Positions 42,666 through 51,549 of a stretch of 64,000 nt of DNA are shown piece by piece. Where the stretch lies: assembly GCF_900112395.1 (NCBI RefSeq), contig NZ_FOLN01000006.1, positions 62,001 through 126,000 of the forward strand, read 5' to 3'. A program made the translations under genes and the position numbers. The stretch's first letter is position 1; every line of letters begins with the position of its first letter. This DNA is from Algibacter lectus (lineage in GTDB: Bacteria; Bacteroidota; Bacteroidia; Flavobacteriales; Flavobacteriaceae). The notes under the pieces were generated by a model, which saw only the letters and a program-made list of their open reading frames with translations, searched no databases and was not told the origin of the DNA.

Positions 42666-43460
42666 ATGGAAAACTCTCAAATTATAGGTTATGTAGGCGC
42701 GCTTATTGTTGGTCTCGTTTTGGGACTTATTGGTGGTGGTGGTTCTATATTAACTGTTCCTTTATTAGTCTACTTATTAGGCTACAACCCTATTGTTGCA
42801 ACGGCATATTCTTTATTTGTTGTTGGCACAACTTCACTTGTAGGCACTTTACAGAAATTTAAAGAGGGCTTGGTAGATGTAAAAACCGGATTAGCTTTTT
42901 CATTTCCATCCTTTATTGCCGTGTATTTATCACGTCGCTATTTAGTGCCAAATATACCAGAAACCTTATTTAACTTTGGCAATTTCACGTTAACCAAAGA
43001 TATGAGTATCATGGTGTTTTTTGCTATCATTATGCTTATAGCATCCATTTCCATGATTAAAAAAGGAAAAACGGAGGATGTTGTTACAACAACAAGCCAA
43101 CCTTATTACAAAACCTTTATACAAGGGCTAACTATAGGTACCATAACAGGTTTGATTGGTGCGGGAGGCGGATTTCTATATGTTCCGGCATTAGTACTTT
43201 GGGCTAACATCCCTATGAAAAAAGCAGTAGGAACCTCATTAATCATTGTCACTATAAATTCCCTTATAGGGTTTACAGGAGATATGCAAACATTGGAAAT
43301 CGAATGGACGTTCCTTTTAACATTTACAGGGATATCCATTTTTGGAATTATTCTAGGAAACTATTTTTCTAAATTTATTAGCAGTAGTAAACTCAAAAAA
43401 AGCTTCGGTTTTTTTGTTCTACTAATGGCCGTATACATAATGTACAAAGAGCTTAAATAG
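42666..43460 (+). CDS. TauE/SafE family sulfite/sulfonate exporter
   Basis: The 264-residue protein has about eight membrane segments and the duplicated TauE/SafE glycine motif: LIGGGGSILTVPLLVYLL near 21-38 and LIGAGGGFLYVPALVLW near 163-179. The family moves sulfite, sulfoacetate or similar anions across the inner membrane. It starts directly at the end of the DUF6691 gene, which places it in the sulfur operon; an export role for sulfite made from sulfide or persulfide is a reasonable inference. Confidence 0.9.
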   Translation: MENSQIIGYVGALIVGLVLGLIGGGGSILTVPLLVYLLGYNPIVATAYSLFVVGTTSLVGTLQKFKEGLVDVKTGLAFSFPSFIAVYLSRRYLVPNIPETLFNFGNFTLTKDMSIMVFFAIIMLIASISMIKKGKTEDVVTTTSQPYYKTFIQGLTIGTITGLIGAGGGFLYVPALVLWANIPMKKAVGTSLIIVTINSLIGFTGDMQTLEIEWTFLLTFTGISIFGIILGNYFSKFISSSKLKKSFGFFVLLMAVYIMYKELK

Positions 43461-43577
43461 CTTATGTAATAATTGTAACGTAGCAAACCATTAAAGTTTC
43501 TTAATTTTGAATCAAGTAATAAAAAAAGTATCGATTTCACTCCTATTGAAATCATAGAAACCATAAAAAATTAAAAC

Positions 43578-44990
43578 ATGAAAATAGAACAAATATATAC
43601 AGGTTGCTTAGCTCAAGGCGCTTACTACATAGAATCTAACGGTGAAGTTGCTATTATAGATCCATTGCGCGAAACGCAACAATATGTAGACAAAGCAAAT
43701 AAAGAAAATGCTAAAATAAAATATATTTTTGAAACGCATTTTCATGCCGATTTTGTTTCTGGTCATGTTGATTTAGCTAAAAAAACCGGAGCAACTATTG
43801 TTTTTGGACCAAATGCAGAAACCGATTATAACGCTCACATAGCCAAAGACAACGAAACCTTTAAAATTGGAGAAATCACTATTAAAGTATTGCATACACC
43901 TGGGCATACGCTAGAATCTTCTACTTATTTGTTGATTGATGAAGATGGAAAAAACCACGCTATTTTCTCTGGAGACACTCTGTTTTTAGGTGATGTTGGC
44001 CGACCAGATTTAGCTATAAAATCTGATTTAACAAAAGAAGATTTAGCTGCCATGTTGTTCGATTCGCTTCGGAACAAAATCATGACACTTGCCGACGATG
44101 TTATTGTATATCCAGCTCACGGCGCAGGTTCTGCTTGCGGAAAAAACTTAAGCAAAGAAACCGTTGGTATTTTAGGTGAACAGAAAAAAACGAATTACGC
44201 TTTACGTGCCGACATGACGCGTGAAGAATTTATAAAAGAAGTTTTAAATGGTATTGCACCACCACCACAATATTTTGCAAAAAATGCCATGATGAACAAA
44301 TCGGGCTATGATAATTTTGAAACAATTCTTAAAAAAGGCGATACACCACTTTCTCCAGAAGCTTTTGAAGCAATGGCCAATAGTGAAGATGCATTAGTTT
44401 TAGACGTAAGACATCAGGACGATTTTGTAAAAGGCCATATTCCTAATTCTATTTCTATTGGTATTCAAGGTGGTTTTGCGCCATGGGTTGGTGCTTTAAT
44501 AACAGATTTAAAACAACCTATTCTACTTGTAGTTCCTGAAGGAAAGGCACAGGAGACTGTTACAAGACTATCTCGTGTAGGGTATGATAACACTTTAGGT
44601 TACTTAGAAGGCGGCATAGAAAGCTGGAAAGCAGCTGGAAAAGATATAGAAACCATTAAGTCTATATCGGTTGATGAGTTCTCTAAGCACTTTAATGCAG
44701 AAGACATACAGGTTTTAGATGTTAGAAAAGATGGAGAATATAACTCAGAGCATTTAAAAGGTGACAACGTTAAACATTTTGCGCTAGATTATATTAACGA
44801 TAATATGAATAGTATTGATAAAAACCAAACTTACTACGTGCATTGCGCTGGTGGTTACCGCTCGGTAATAGCAGCATCTATTTTAAAAGCAAGAGGTTTT
44901 GATAACTTAATTGATATTGCTGGAGGATTTGGAGCTATTAAAAACTCCGATTTACCAACCACAGATTTTGTGTGTCCAAGTACGCTTTAA
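43578..44990 (+). CDS. MBL-fold hydrolase with two rhodanese domains (persulfide dioxygenase-like)
   Basis: The 470-residue protein has an N-terminal metallo-beta-lactamase fold with the metal site HFHADFVSGH (about 54-63), HTPGHT near 112-117 and FSGDTLFLGDVGRPD near 133-147, as in ETHE1/Blh-type persulfide dioxygenases. Two rhodanese domains follow (about 255-350 and 365-465). The second has an active-site loop CAGGYRS with the cysteine; the first has no cysteine there (VVPEGKAQE) and is probably inactive. It likely oxidises glutathione- or other persulfides. It is 117 bp after TauE/SafE. Confidence 0.92.
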   Translation: MKIEQIYTGCLAQGAYYIESNGEVAIIDPLRETQQYVDKANKENAKIKYIFETHFHADFVSGHVDLAKKTGATIVFGPNAETDYNAHIAKDNETFKIGEITIKVLHTPGHTLESSTYLLIDEDGKNHAIFSGDTLFLGDVGRPDLAIKSDLTKEDLAAMLFDSLRNKIMTLADDVIVYPAHGAGSACGKNLSKETVGILGEQKKTNYALRADMTREEFIKEVLNGIAPPPQYFAKNAMMNKSGYDNFETILKKGDTPLSPEAFEAMANSEDALVLDVRHQDDFVKGHIPNSISIGIQGGFAPWVGALITDLKQPILLVVPEGKAQETVTRLSRVGYDNTLGYLEGGIESWKAAGKDIETIKSISVDEFSKHFNAEDIQVLDVRKDGEYNSEHLKGDNVKHFALDYINDNMNSIDKNQTYYVHCAGGYRSVIAASILKARGFDNLIDIAGGFGAIKNSDLPTTDFVCPSTL

Positions 44991-45014
44991 ACATTAATAT
45001 TTAATTTTTCAGTA

Positions 45015-45221
45015 ATGACAAAAAACATAGGAGCTACCGATAAAGCTATTAGAGTACTTGCAGGTATAGCTATTGCTTTACTTTACTATTTTAATATTAT
45101 CTCAGGAACATTTGCTTTAATATTAATGGCTGTAGCTGTTCTTTTACTTGTAACAAGTTTTATTAACTTTTGCCCGCTTTATGGCATTTTAAAAATAAAC
45201 TCGATTAAGAAAGTAAAGTAG
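45015..45221 (+). CDS. DUF2892 (YgaP-type) membrane protein
   Basis: The 68-residue protein starts MTKNIGATDKAIRVLAGIAI and has two membrane segments with FCPLYGILKIN at the end, matching DUF2892, the membrane tail of YgaP-like rhodaneses. The gene lies 24 bp after the MBL-rhodanese and closes the sulfur cluster. Confidence 0.9.
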   Translation: MTKNIGATDKAIRVLAGIAIALLYYFNIISGTFALILMAVAVLLLVTSFINFCPLYGILKINSIKKVK

Positions 45222-45243
45222 AAATAAAAATTACATTAATAGC

Positions 45244-45282
45244 AAAAAAAAAGACCTCTCATTTTATTGAAAGGTCTTTTTT
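45244..45282. terminator. Bidirectional terminator between DUF2892 and clpS
   Basis: AAAAAAGACCT and AGGTCTTTTTT (45247-45257 and 45272-45282) pair with an A-run on one side and a T-run on the other, so it can end transcripts from both convergent genes. Confidence 0.85.
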
Positions 45283-45302
45283 GATTATTGTATATATGTG
45301 TT

Positions 45303-45578
45303 TTACACGAGCTCTGCACTTAAGCCTGCCTCTAGCAACATAGAGCAACGTGGTTTTAAATCGTCTAATAAGCCTGTTTTAACCGTGCACTTTCCTTTGT
45401 AATGCACTAACATAGCACATTGTTCTGCTTGTTCTGGTGTATGCTCACAAGCATAAATTAATGTATCAATAACGTGATCGAAAGTATTTACATCGTCGTT
45501 ATGCAAAACAATCTCGTTTTGAGTTAAAACTTCTTCTTCTAGTAATAATTCTTCGAATGTTTTTTCTTGTATACTCAT
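45303..45578 (-). CDS. clpS: ATP-dependent Clp protease adaptor ClpS
   Basis: The 91-residue protein is ClpS, which binds N-end-rule substrates and delivers them to ClpAP. The core LHNDDVNTFDHVIDTLI (about 25-41), a CEHTPEQAEQCAMLVHYKGKC region and TVKTG near 66-70 match the family, including the conserved asparagine/aspartate of the substrate pocket and His of MLVHYKG. It is 67 bp downstream of prmA on the same strand. Confidence 0.93.
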   Translation of the reverse strand: MSIQEKTFEELLLEEEVLTQNEIVLHNDDVNTFDHVIDTLIYACEHTPEQAEQCAMLVHYKGKCTVKTGLLDDLKPRCSMLLEAGLSAELV

Positions 45579-45645
45579 AATTTACACTATGTCTTTCTTA
45601 TGTTTCCTTATCGGAAAACACTTGGTTAACGGTTTAAATATGTTA

Positions 45646-46482
45646 CTAATTTAAAAATTTTAACGATACCCAATTGTTTCTTTCTAACTTTTCTTCAAAT
45701 TTTAACAAATGTTTTTCACATTCAGCTGTTATTAGCGGAATGTCTTCAGCATAAAATCCGCTTAAAAATAACATACCATTTTTATTTAAACAAGCAGCAT
45801 AAGTTGCCATATCTTGAAGTAAAATATTGCGGTTAATATTTGCTATAATAACATCGTAACTTTTACCTTTTAAAGCAGAAGCATCGCCTTCTATAACCGT
45901 GATATGCTCAGCATTGTTGCGCTCTACATTCTCTAAACTATTAAGGTAACACCAATTGTCATAATCTACAGCATCTAGAGGTTTTGCGCCTTTCATTTCA
46001 GCAAGAATCGCTAAAACCCCAGTACCACAGCCCATATCTAAAACCGATTTATCTTTCAAATCTGTTTTTAAAATATGTTGAATCATCATGTGTGTCGTTT
46101 CATGATGTCCTGTACCAAAACTCATTTTTGGTTCTATAATAATATCGTAAATTGTATCTGGTTTCTCGTGAAAAGGTGCTCTAACAGAACAGGCATTGTC
46201 AACAATAATAGGATTAAAGTTTTTCTCCCATTCCTCGTTCCAGTTGGTTTGTTCTATTTCATTGAATTCGTAAGTAATTTCAAACTCATCAGATTTTAAT
46301 ATTTGAACATCGTCTAAAATATTAGCATTCCATTCTTCTTTTTGAATGTAAGCCGTTGCTCCATCTTCGTTTTCTACAAAACTCTCGAAACCAGCGTAAC
46401 CAAGTTCTGCTATTAAAATCTCTACGGCTGGCTGTAATGGCGCTACTTTAAAATAGTACCCAATATAAATAATGTTTGACAT
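45646..46482 (-). CDS. prmA: Ribosomal protein L11 methyltransferase
   Basis: The 278-residue protein methylates ribosomal protein L11. The SAM motif I VLDMGCGTGVLAI is at about 145-157, the upstream substrate-domain signature MSFGTGHHETT near 118-128, and DVIIANINRNILL near 206-218. The N-terminal Y-rich L11-recognition domain is shortened, as usual in Bacteroidota. It is followed by clpS, which is a common arrangement in the phylum. Confidence 0.93.
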   Translation of the reverse strand: MSNIIYIGYYFKVAPLQPAVEILIAELGYAGFESFVENEDGATAYIQKEEWNANILDDVQILKSDEFEITYEFNEIEQTNWNEEWEKNFNPIIVDNACSVRAPFHEKPDTIYDIIIEPKMSFGTGHHETTHMMIQHILKTDLKDKSVLDMGCGTGVLAILAEMKGAKPLDAVDYDNWCYLNSLENVERNNAEHITVIEGDASALKGKSYDVIIANINRNILLQDMATYAACLNKNGMLFLSGFYAEDIPLITAECEKHLLKFEEKLERNNWVSLKFLN

Positions 46483-46723
46483 TTGCTTTTTTATTAAAGT
46501 GCAAATTTAAGCGTTATTAACGGAGTTCGTGATAAAAATTTATTAAAACTTAGTTTGAAGCGACTGCTCTATGATGGTTTTAGTCTTTAGAGACGTTTGG
46601 AAATCTAACTTGATTTCGTAAACAGAAATTCTAATTGTTTATATTCTCTACACAACCAAGTATGTGTGATTTCTCCTTGCATAGAAATGACAAAAGATTT
46701 AAAGGAAAATTCCCTGTTTTTAT

Positions 46724-46765
46724 AAAAAAAACACCTTATCAAGTGAATGATAAAGTGTTTTACAT
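46724..46765. terminator. Hairpin in the prmA-tpiA gap
   Basis: AACACCTTATCA and TGATAAAGTGTT (46730-46740 region and 46748-46759) pair with one mismatch, with A-run before and T-rich sequence after. It may end the tpiA transcript. Apart from this and repeat copy C, the 46483-46998 gap shows nothing I can name. Confidence 0.5.
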
Positions 46766-46869
46766 TTTTAATACATCATTAAAAAAGCTAACGAATTTAA
46801 TTTATTTTAAATAGAACTTTGCAAAAAAGGAGAAACCAAAGGGTTGTCTCTACATTTTGCAGGTTAGCC

Positions 46870-46972
46870 CGCGTTAGGGATTGAGACTTTGTTGGAGCTC
46901 TTTTTGTGTGGTTGCACCTATGCAACACAAAAAAGCGACTGCCGAAAGCCCGACCCTTTTCGGGTAACGCCC
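46870..46972 (-). repeat. Dispersed intergenic repeat, copy C
   Basis: On the minus strand it begins GGGCGTTACCCGAAAAGGGT, continues CGGGCTTTCGGCAGTCGC and ends CAATCCCTAACGCG. Its interior hairpin is TTGTGT-GTTGCA / TGCAACACAA (complement near 46903-46930). Confidence 0.7.
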
Positions 46973-46998
46973 TAATTATTTTTAACTAATTGTATGTT

Positions 46999-47748
46999 TT
47001 AAAAAGCATTTACAATCGCGAAAAAATCTTCAGCATTTAGAGCTGCTCCTCCAATTAAACCACCATCTACGTCTGGTTTAGAAAAAATTTCTTCAGCATT
47101 TGCTGGCTTAACACTACCTCCGTAAAGGATTGAAACCTCATCGGCAACATCGTTTCCGTATTTATCGGCAAGTGTTTTTCTAATAAATGCATGCATATCT
47201 TGAGCTTGCTCTGGGCTTGCAGTTTCGCCTGTACCAATGGCCCAAACAGGCTCGTAGGCTAACACAATGTTTTGAAATGCCGCTGCTTCTAAATGAAACA
47301 ATGCATTTTTAATTTGATTGCCAACTATAGTCTCTTCGTTTCCAGATTTTCTATCGGCTAATTCTTCACCAAAACAGAAAATTACACGAATACCTTTTGC
47401 TAGAGCTGCATCGGTTTTTTTAGCAAGTAACTCATCGGTTTCATTGAAATATTCACGACGCTCACTGTGACCTAAAATTACAGTATTAACGCCGATGCTT
47501 TTTAACATACTCGCACTAATTTCACCTGTATAGGCTCCATTTTCTGCAAAGTGCATGTTTTGTGCTATAACTTCGATATTAGAAGTTTTTAATGCTTGGT
47601 ATGCCTGAAATAAATTGGTAAAGGTTGGTGCTACCATTACTTCTGCATTAGAGCTTGTTGTTTGATTTTTTAACGCAGTAATTAACGCTTCGGTTTGCGC
47701 TAAATCGTTATTCATTTTCCAGTTTCCTGCTACAATGTTTTTTCTCAT
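46999..47748 (-). CDS. tpiA: Triosephosphate isomerase
   Basis: The 249-residue TIM barrel interconverts dihydroxyacetone phosphate and glyceraldehyde 3-phosphate. Catalytic residues are visible: Lys in AGNWKMN (about 7-13), His in ILGHSERREYF (about 91-101), Glu in LAYEPVWAIGTG (about 163-174), and the phosphate loop YGGSVKPAN near 209-217. The length is normal. It follows the TlpA-like gene with an 82-bp gap. Confidence 0.97.
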   Translation of the reverse strand: MRKNIVAGNWKMNNDLAQTEALITALKNQTTSSNAEVMVAPTFTNLFQAYQALKTSNIEVIAQNMHFAENGAYTGEISASMLKSIGVNTVILGHSERREYFNETDELLAKKTDAALAKGIRVIFCFGEELADRKSGNEETIVGNQIKNALFHLEAAAFQNIVLAYEPVWAIGTGETASPEQAQDMHAFIRKTLADKYGNDVADEVSILYGGSVKPANAEEIFSKPDVDGGLIGGAALNAEDFFAIVNAF

Positions 47749-47830
47749 AGTTGCCTTTTAACCTTCCCTAAATTGACAAGGATATTTTTTTAAAAAAGTT
47801 AGTAATTGTTGTTTTCTACTGCTAAAATAG

Positions 47831-48319
47831 TTAATTTTTTATAGCTTTTATTAACTTATCGTCATCAGCTTCAATAACATTAAATACAACGATTTCGCCA
47901 GCTTTATTTATTACCAAATATCTAGGAATCCAGCTTATATTTAAAAAATCTGCAAAATCACAATCTTTAGCATTTGGCATAAAATAATGGTCGCCATTTA
48001 CTTGGTATTTTGCAATACCTCGATGCCAAGCCCCTTGCTCTCTATCTAAAGATAAAAACACATAGGCTACTTCTGGATTGTTGGCTTGTAGCATCTTAAC
48101 TTTAGGCATACCTTTAATACAATCGCTACACCAAGATGCCCAAACATCAATAACTATTGTTTTGCCTTGGTGTTTATCTAATATGCTTTGGAAGGTTACC
48201 TCGTCGCCATTTTGAGCAATAAAGGTATCGTTTAAAGCTGCGGCAGAAAATTGTTTTGGCTCGTCTTTACAGCTTAAAAAAGTGATTAATAAAACGAAAA
48301 TATATTTAATCTTGTTCAT
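47831..48319 (-). CDS. TlpA-like thioredoxin-fold lipoprotein
   Basis: The 162-residue protein has a lipoprotein signal (lipobox LITFLSC, lipidated Cys17) and a thioredoxin fold with active site WASWCSDC near 59-66 and a cis-Pro in SWIPRYLVINKAG near 130-142. It is probably anchored in the periplasm or outer membrane and acts as a reductase. It is next to tpiA and an ABC permease gene in the same direction; related clusters in Bacteroidota carry a similar gene. Confidence 0.9.
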   Translation of the reverse strand: MNKIKYIFVLLITFLSCKDEPKQFSAAALNDTFIAQNGDEVTFQSILDKHQGKTIVIDVWASWCSDCIKGMPKVKMLQANNPEVAYVFLSLDREQGAWHRGIAKYQVNGDHYFMPNAKDCDFADFLNISWIPRYLVINKAGEIVVFNVIEADDDKLIKAIKN

Positions 48320-48363
48320 ATAAAAAGTGTTTGAAATGTTTACGCTTTCGCGGAAATAAATAT

Positions 48364-49437
48364 TTATTTTAATTTAACTTTTGGATCTAACCAAACGTAG
48401 ATTAAGTCGACAAAAATGTTGATAATTACAAATAACACAGCAATTACCAATACAGCGCCCATAATTACCGGTAAATCTAGAGTATTTAAGGCATTTACAA
48501 TTTCTTTACCAAGGCCGTTCCACCCAAAAATGTATTCTACAAAAACGGCTCCTGCAAGCATAGATGCAAACCAACCTGATATTGCCGTAACTACCGGATT
48601 TAAGGCGTTTTTTACAGCATGTTTTTTTATAATTTGAAATTCACTAAGTCCTTTAGCTCTTGCTGTTCTAATATAATCCTGATTAAAAACCTCTAGCAAA
48701 GAATTTCGCATAAGCTGAATAACCACCGCCAACGGACGAATACCTAAAACAACTGCCGGAAGTATTAAATTTTTCCATTTTATGTGCATAGCCTCTCCAA
48801 AATCGTCTAGTTCGTACAAACTCCCCGTCATCTCTAAATTGGTATATTCATGCAGCACAAAACCAAAAAACCAAGCAAATAGTATAGCACTAAAAAAAGA
48901 AGGTACGCTCATGCCTAGCGTGCTAAATATTTGAATTGTTTTATCGATCCATTGGTCTTTATACAAAGCAGATACAATACCCAAAATAACACCTAATATC
49001 ATGGCTATTACAATGGCCGAAACAGCCAGCACAAAAGTATTGGGTAAGGTTTCGCCTAATACTTGGCTTACTTTTTTCCCTTGTTTTGTAAAGGATTCTC
49101 TCAAATAAGGAAATTTTAAAACCGTGGTTGTATTCCCTATAGTAAATAATTTACTCGCTGTATATTTTCCTTCGCGCAAAAAAGTATAATCATCTTTTTC
49201 TTTAGAATGGAATGACAATGGCGACAAATCGTTTAAATAATATAAATACTGCGTTCCTAAAGGCTTATCAAAACCATATTTTTGCTTTACAATAGCGAGT
49301 TGTTCGCTATCTTCATTTTGGCCCAACATCATTTGCGCAGGATCTCCGGGAAGCACATTAAATAAAAAGAAAATAACAGTAACAACCCCAAATAATGTTA
49401 GGATGGCGTATGCTATTTTATTTATTAAGTAATTCAA
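48364..49437 (-). CDS. Oligopeptide/dipeptide-type ABC permease (DppB/OppB-like)
   Basis: The 357-residue protein has about six membrane segments, the N-terminal LPGDPAQMMLGQNED motif typical of DppB/OppB, and the cytoplasmic EAA loop ARAKGLSEFQIIKKHAVKNAL (given here as ARAKGLSEFQ..HAVKNAL) near 260-280. It also carries a larger than usual periplasmic loop (about 65-130). It would form half of an importer for peptides or similar solutes. No second permease, ATPase or binding protein is adjacent, so its partners are encoded elsewhere. Confidence 0.9.
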   Translation of the reverse strand: MNYLINKIAYAILTLFGVVTVIFFLFNVLPGDPAQMMLGQNEDSEQLAIVKQKYGFDKPLGTQYLYYLNDLSPLSFHSKEKDDYTFLREGKYTASKLFTIGNTTTVLKFPYLRESFTKQGKKVSQVLGETLPNTFVLAVSAIVIAMILGVILGIVSALYKDQWIDKTIQIFSTLGMSVPSFFSAILFAWFFGFVLHEYTNLEMTGSLYELDDFGEAMHIKWKNLILPAVVLGIRPLAVVIQLMRNSLLEVFNQDYIRTARAKGLSEFQIIKKHAVKNALNPVVTAISGWFASMLAGAVFVEYIFGWNGLGKEIVNALNTLDLPVIMGAVLVIAVLFVIINIFVDLIYVWLDPKVKLK

Positions 49438-49494
49438 AATAATTGCTGGGTATTAATTATTGGTCTAGATAAAATTTCAATAAAGCATGATGCC

Positions 49495-50802
49495 TTATTT
49501 TTTTAGCATCACTTTTACTATCCCTGTATAATTATTAGTATTTGCAGTGTTAATAGAGTCTAGCTCTTCATTTTGATCTTTTAAAACATTTACCGACTCT
49601 ATCGTGTCTGTATCAAGCGCTTCAACCTCTGCTTTCGTTGCTGTTACACCATCAATTTGATATAAAATATTTTCAACTTTAACAGACTCAGGAGCTCTTT
49701 CTACTTTTGGTAATTTAAGGTCGTCTAGATCATTCCAATGTACTTTTTGTTTAATAGTTCCTTTATCCAACTCTATAACTCCAGGGTTAGAACGCACAAT
49801 GGTTTTTAGAGCTTTCTCATCACATAAATAAAACTTAAAATCAATATCATAAGCTTCTGATATACGTTGTTTTGCTGCTTCTCCAGAGGCCGACAAACCA
49901 ATAATTTCGTAACCGTTTCTTCTAGCTTCATCTTGCAATCCTTTTAATTTTAAAGCTCCGCCTTGTTCCATACTTTCTAAATTATAAGAAATAACAACAA
50001 TTAGATTATCTCTATTTAAAAAATAATCCGTTAAATTTTCATCTGCTGTTTCTATTGAAAAATCATAGATTGGCGGCTCGTAACCTGCAGAAATTTCTTT
50101 AGTATCTACACTTATAAATTCACCCTCAACAGATGGGTAAGAACCATTGGTAGTTATAATTTTTTCTTCGCCATTTACTTTAAATTTCCAAGCATATTCT
50201 GTTACCGGTTTTGCCGCATCTTCAGGCACAGTCATACCCTCTTGTATATTAGCCCCAATGTGGTATGCTCTAAAATCTATAGCTGGTAAATGCATTAATA
50301 CATGGTAACCAAACCATAAACTTGCAATAAAACTTAGCAGGGCTAAAACGGTTGTGCCTAGCTTTCCGAAAAGTGGTTTTATGTGCTTTACTCCCGCAAA
50401 CAAAATGAGAATAAAAAACAGCAACACAACATCTTTTGTAAAGCTTTCCCATGGTGTTAGTTTCAAGGCGTCACCAAAGCAACCACAATCTTTTACTTTA
50501 TCGAAATATGCTGAATAGAAAGTTAAAAATGTGAAGAAAACAATCATTAACAATAAACTCCATACAGTAAATTTAGGTTTATAACCAATGAGTAGAAATA
50601 CACCTAAAACAACTTCGAACACAACAACTAGCACCGAAATCATTAAAGAATAAGGCTCTAAAAATGGTAAGTTTAAAACATCTTGTCCAAAATATTCGGC
50701 TAATTTATATGAAAAACCTAACGGATCGTTAAGCTTAATGAATCCGGAAATAATAAATAGAACTCCTACAAATACTCGGCTTATACCTACTAAAAATTTC
50801 AT
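49495..50802 (-). CDS. DoxX-type (BT_3928 family) membrane protein with C-terminal TonB-plug-like segment
   Basis: The 435-residue protein has a DoxX/MauE-like N-terminal four-helix membrane domain (VGVLFIISGFIKLNDPLGF near 13-31, and DCGCFGD near 97-103), and then a periplasmic part containing a thioredoxin-like region without an obvious CxxC (about 250-345). The C-terminal 60 residues have the form ..VDTIESVNVLKDQNEELD..., a degenerate version of the VLKGxxAxxxYG...GVIxI motif found in the BlaR1-like protein at 14554-16167. It is upstream of the ABC permease and downstream of DUF1599. Its role is unknown. Confidence 0.85.
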   Translation of the reverse strand: MKFLVGISRVFVGVLFIISGFIKLNDPLGFSYKLAEYFGQDVLNLPFLEPYSLMISVLVVVFEVVLGVFLLIGYKPKFTVWSLLLMIVFFTFLTFYSAYFDKVKDCGCFGDALKLTPWESFTKDVVLLFFILILFAGVKHIKPLFGKLGTTVLALLSFIASLWFGYHVLMHLPAIDFRAYHIGANIQEGMTVPEDAAKPVTEYAWKFKVNGEEKIITTNGSYPSVEGEFISVDTKEISAGYEPPIYDFSIETADENLTDYFLNRDNLIVVISYNLESMEQGGALKLKGLQDEARRNGYEIIGLSASGEAAKQRISEAYDIDFKFYLCDEKALKTIVRSNPGVIELDKGTIKQKVHWNDLDDLKLPKVERAPESVKVENILYQIDGVTATKAEVEALDTDTIESVNVLKDQNEELDSINTANTNNYTGIVKVMLKK

Positions 50803-50871
50803 GTGATATGTTTTTATATGAAACTTAAACCCTAAGCTTAAGTTTTAAAATGTGCTTACTGTTAACCTAAA

Positions 50872-51414
50872 TTAATGGTCTTCACCTAAATGAATCATTG
50901 CGAAAATGGCATAATTAATCATGTCTTGATAATTAGCATCAATGCCTTCGCTTACTAACGTTTTACCTTTATTATCTTCTATTTGTTTTACACGAAGTAA
51001 TTTTTGCAAAATTAAATCGGTTAAACTACTCACGCGCATATCTCGCCATGCTTCTCCGTAATCGTGGTTTTTGTTTTCCATTAAGGTTTTTGTAACCAAA
51101 ATGTGCTTTTCATACAATTCGGTAGCTTCTTCCGTCGATAAATCGGGCTGTTCCACAATACCTAATTCCAACTGAATAAGCGCCATAACAGAGTAATTTA
51201 TAATACCTATAAATTCGCTTACTTCACCTTCATCTACCTTTCTAACATCGTTTTGCTGTAAACCTCGAATACGTTGAGCTTTTATAAAAATCTGATCGGT
51301 TAGCGATGGCAAACGTAAAATTCGCCAAGCACTTCCATAGTCGCTCATTTTTTTAATAAATAAACTTTTACAAGTATTTACAACCGTATCGTATTGTTTT
51401 GAAGTATCTGGCAT
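50872..51414 (-). CDS. DUF1599 domain protein
   Basis: The 180-residue protein matches DUF1599 and has an internal duplication: KKMSDYGSAWRILRLPSLTDQI (given in part as YGSAWRILRLPSLTDQ, about 19-44) and NHDYGEAWRDMRVSSLTDLI (about 111-130). It is a soluble protein common in Bacteroidota beside folP and DoxX genes; a nucleotide-related role has been suggested for the family, but I know of none proven. It is divergent from folP with 135 bp between them. Confidence 0.88.
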   Translation of the reverse strand: MPDTSKQYDTVVNTCKSLFIKKMSDYGSAWRILRLPSLTDQIFIKAQRIRGLQQNDVRKVDEGEVSEFIGIINYSVMALIQLELGIVEQPDLSTEEATELYEKHILVTKTLMENKNHDYGEAWRDMRVSSLTDLILQKLLRVKQIEDNKGKTLVSEGIDANYQDMINYAIFAMIHLGEDH

Positions 51415-51549
51415 GTATCAATTATATTTTGTGTAAATTTCGCTTAAATTGTTTAAAGTTCAAAAGTTTTTAAGAGGAAGTTTGACGTTACAATTTTAAA
51501 GTTTTAGGTTTGATATTTAATATTGAAAATATTGACATTTTAAGAGGTT

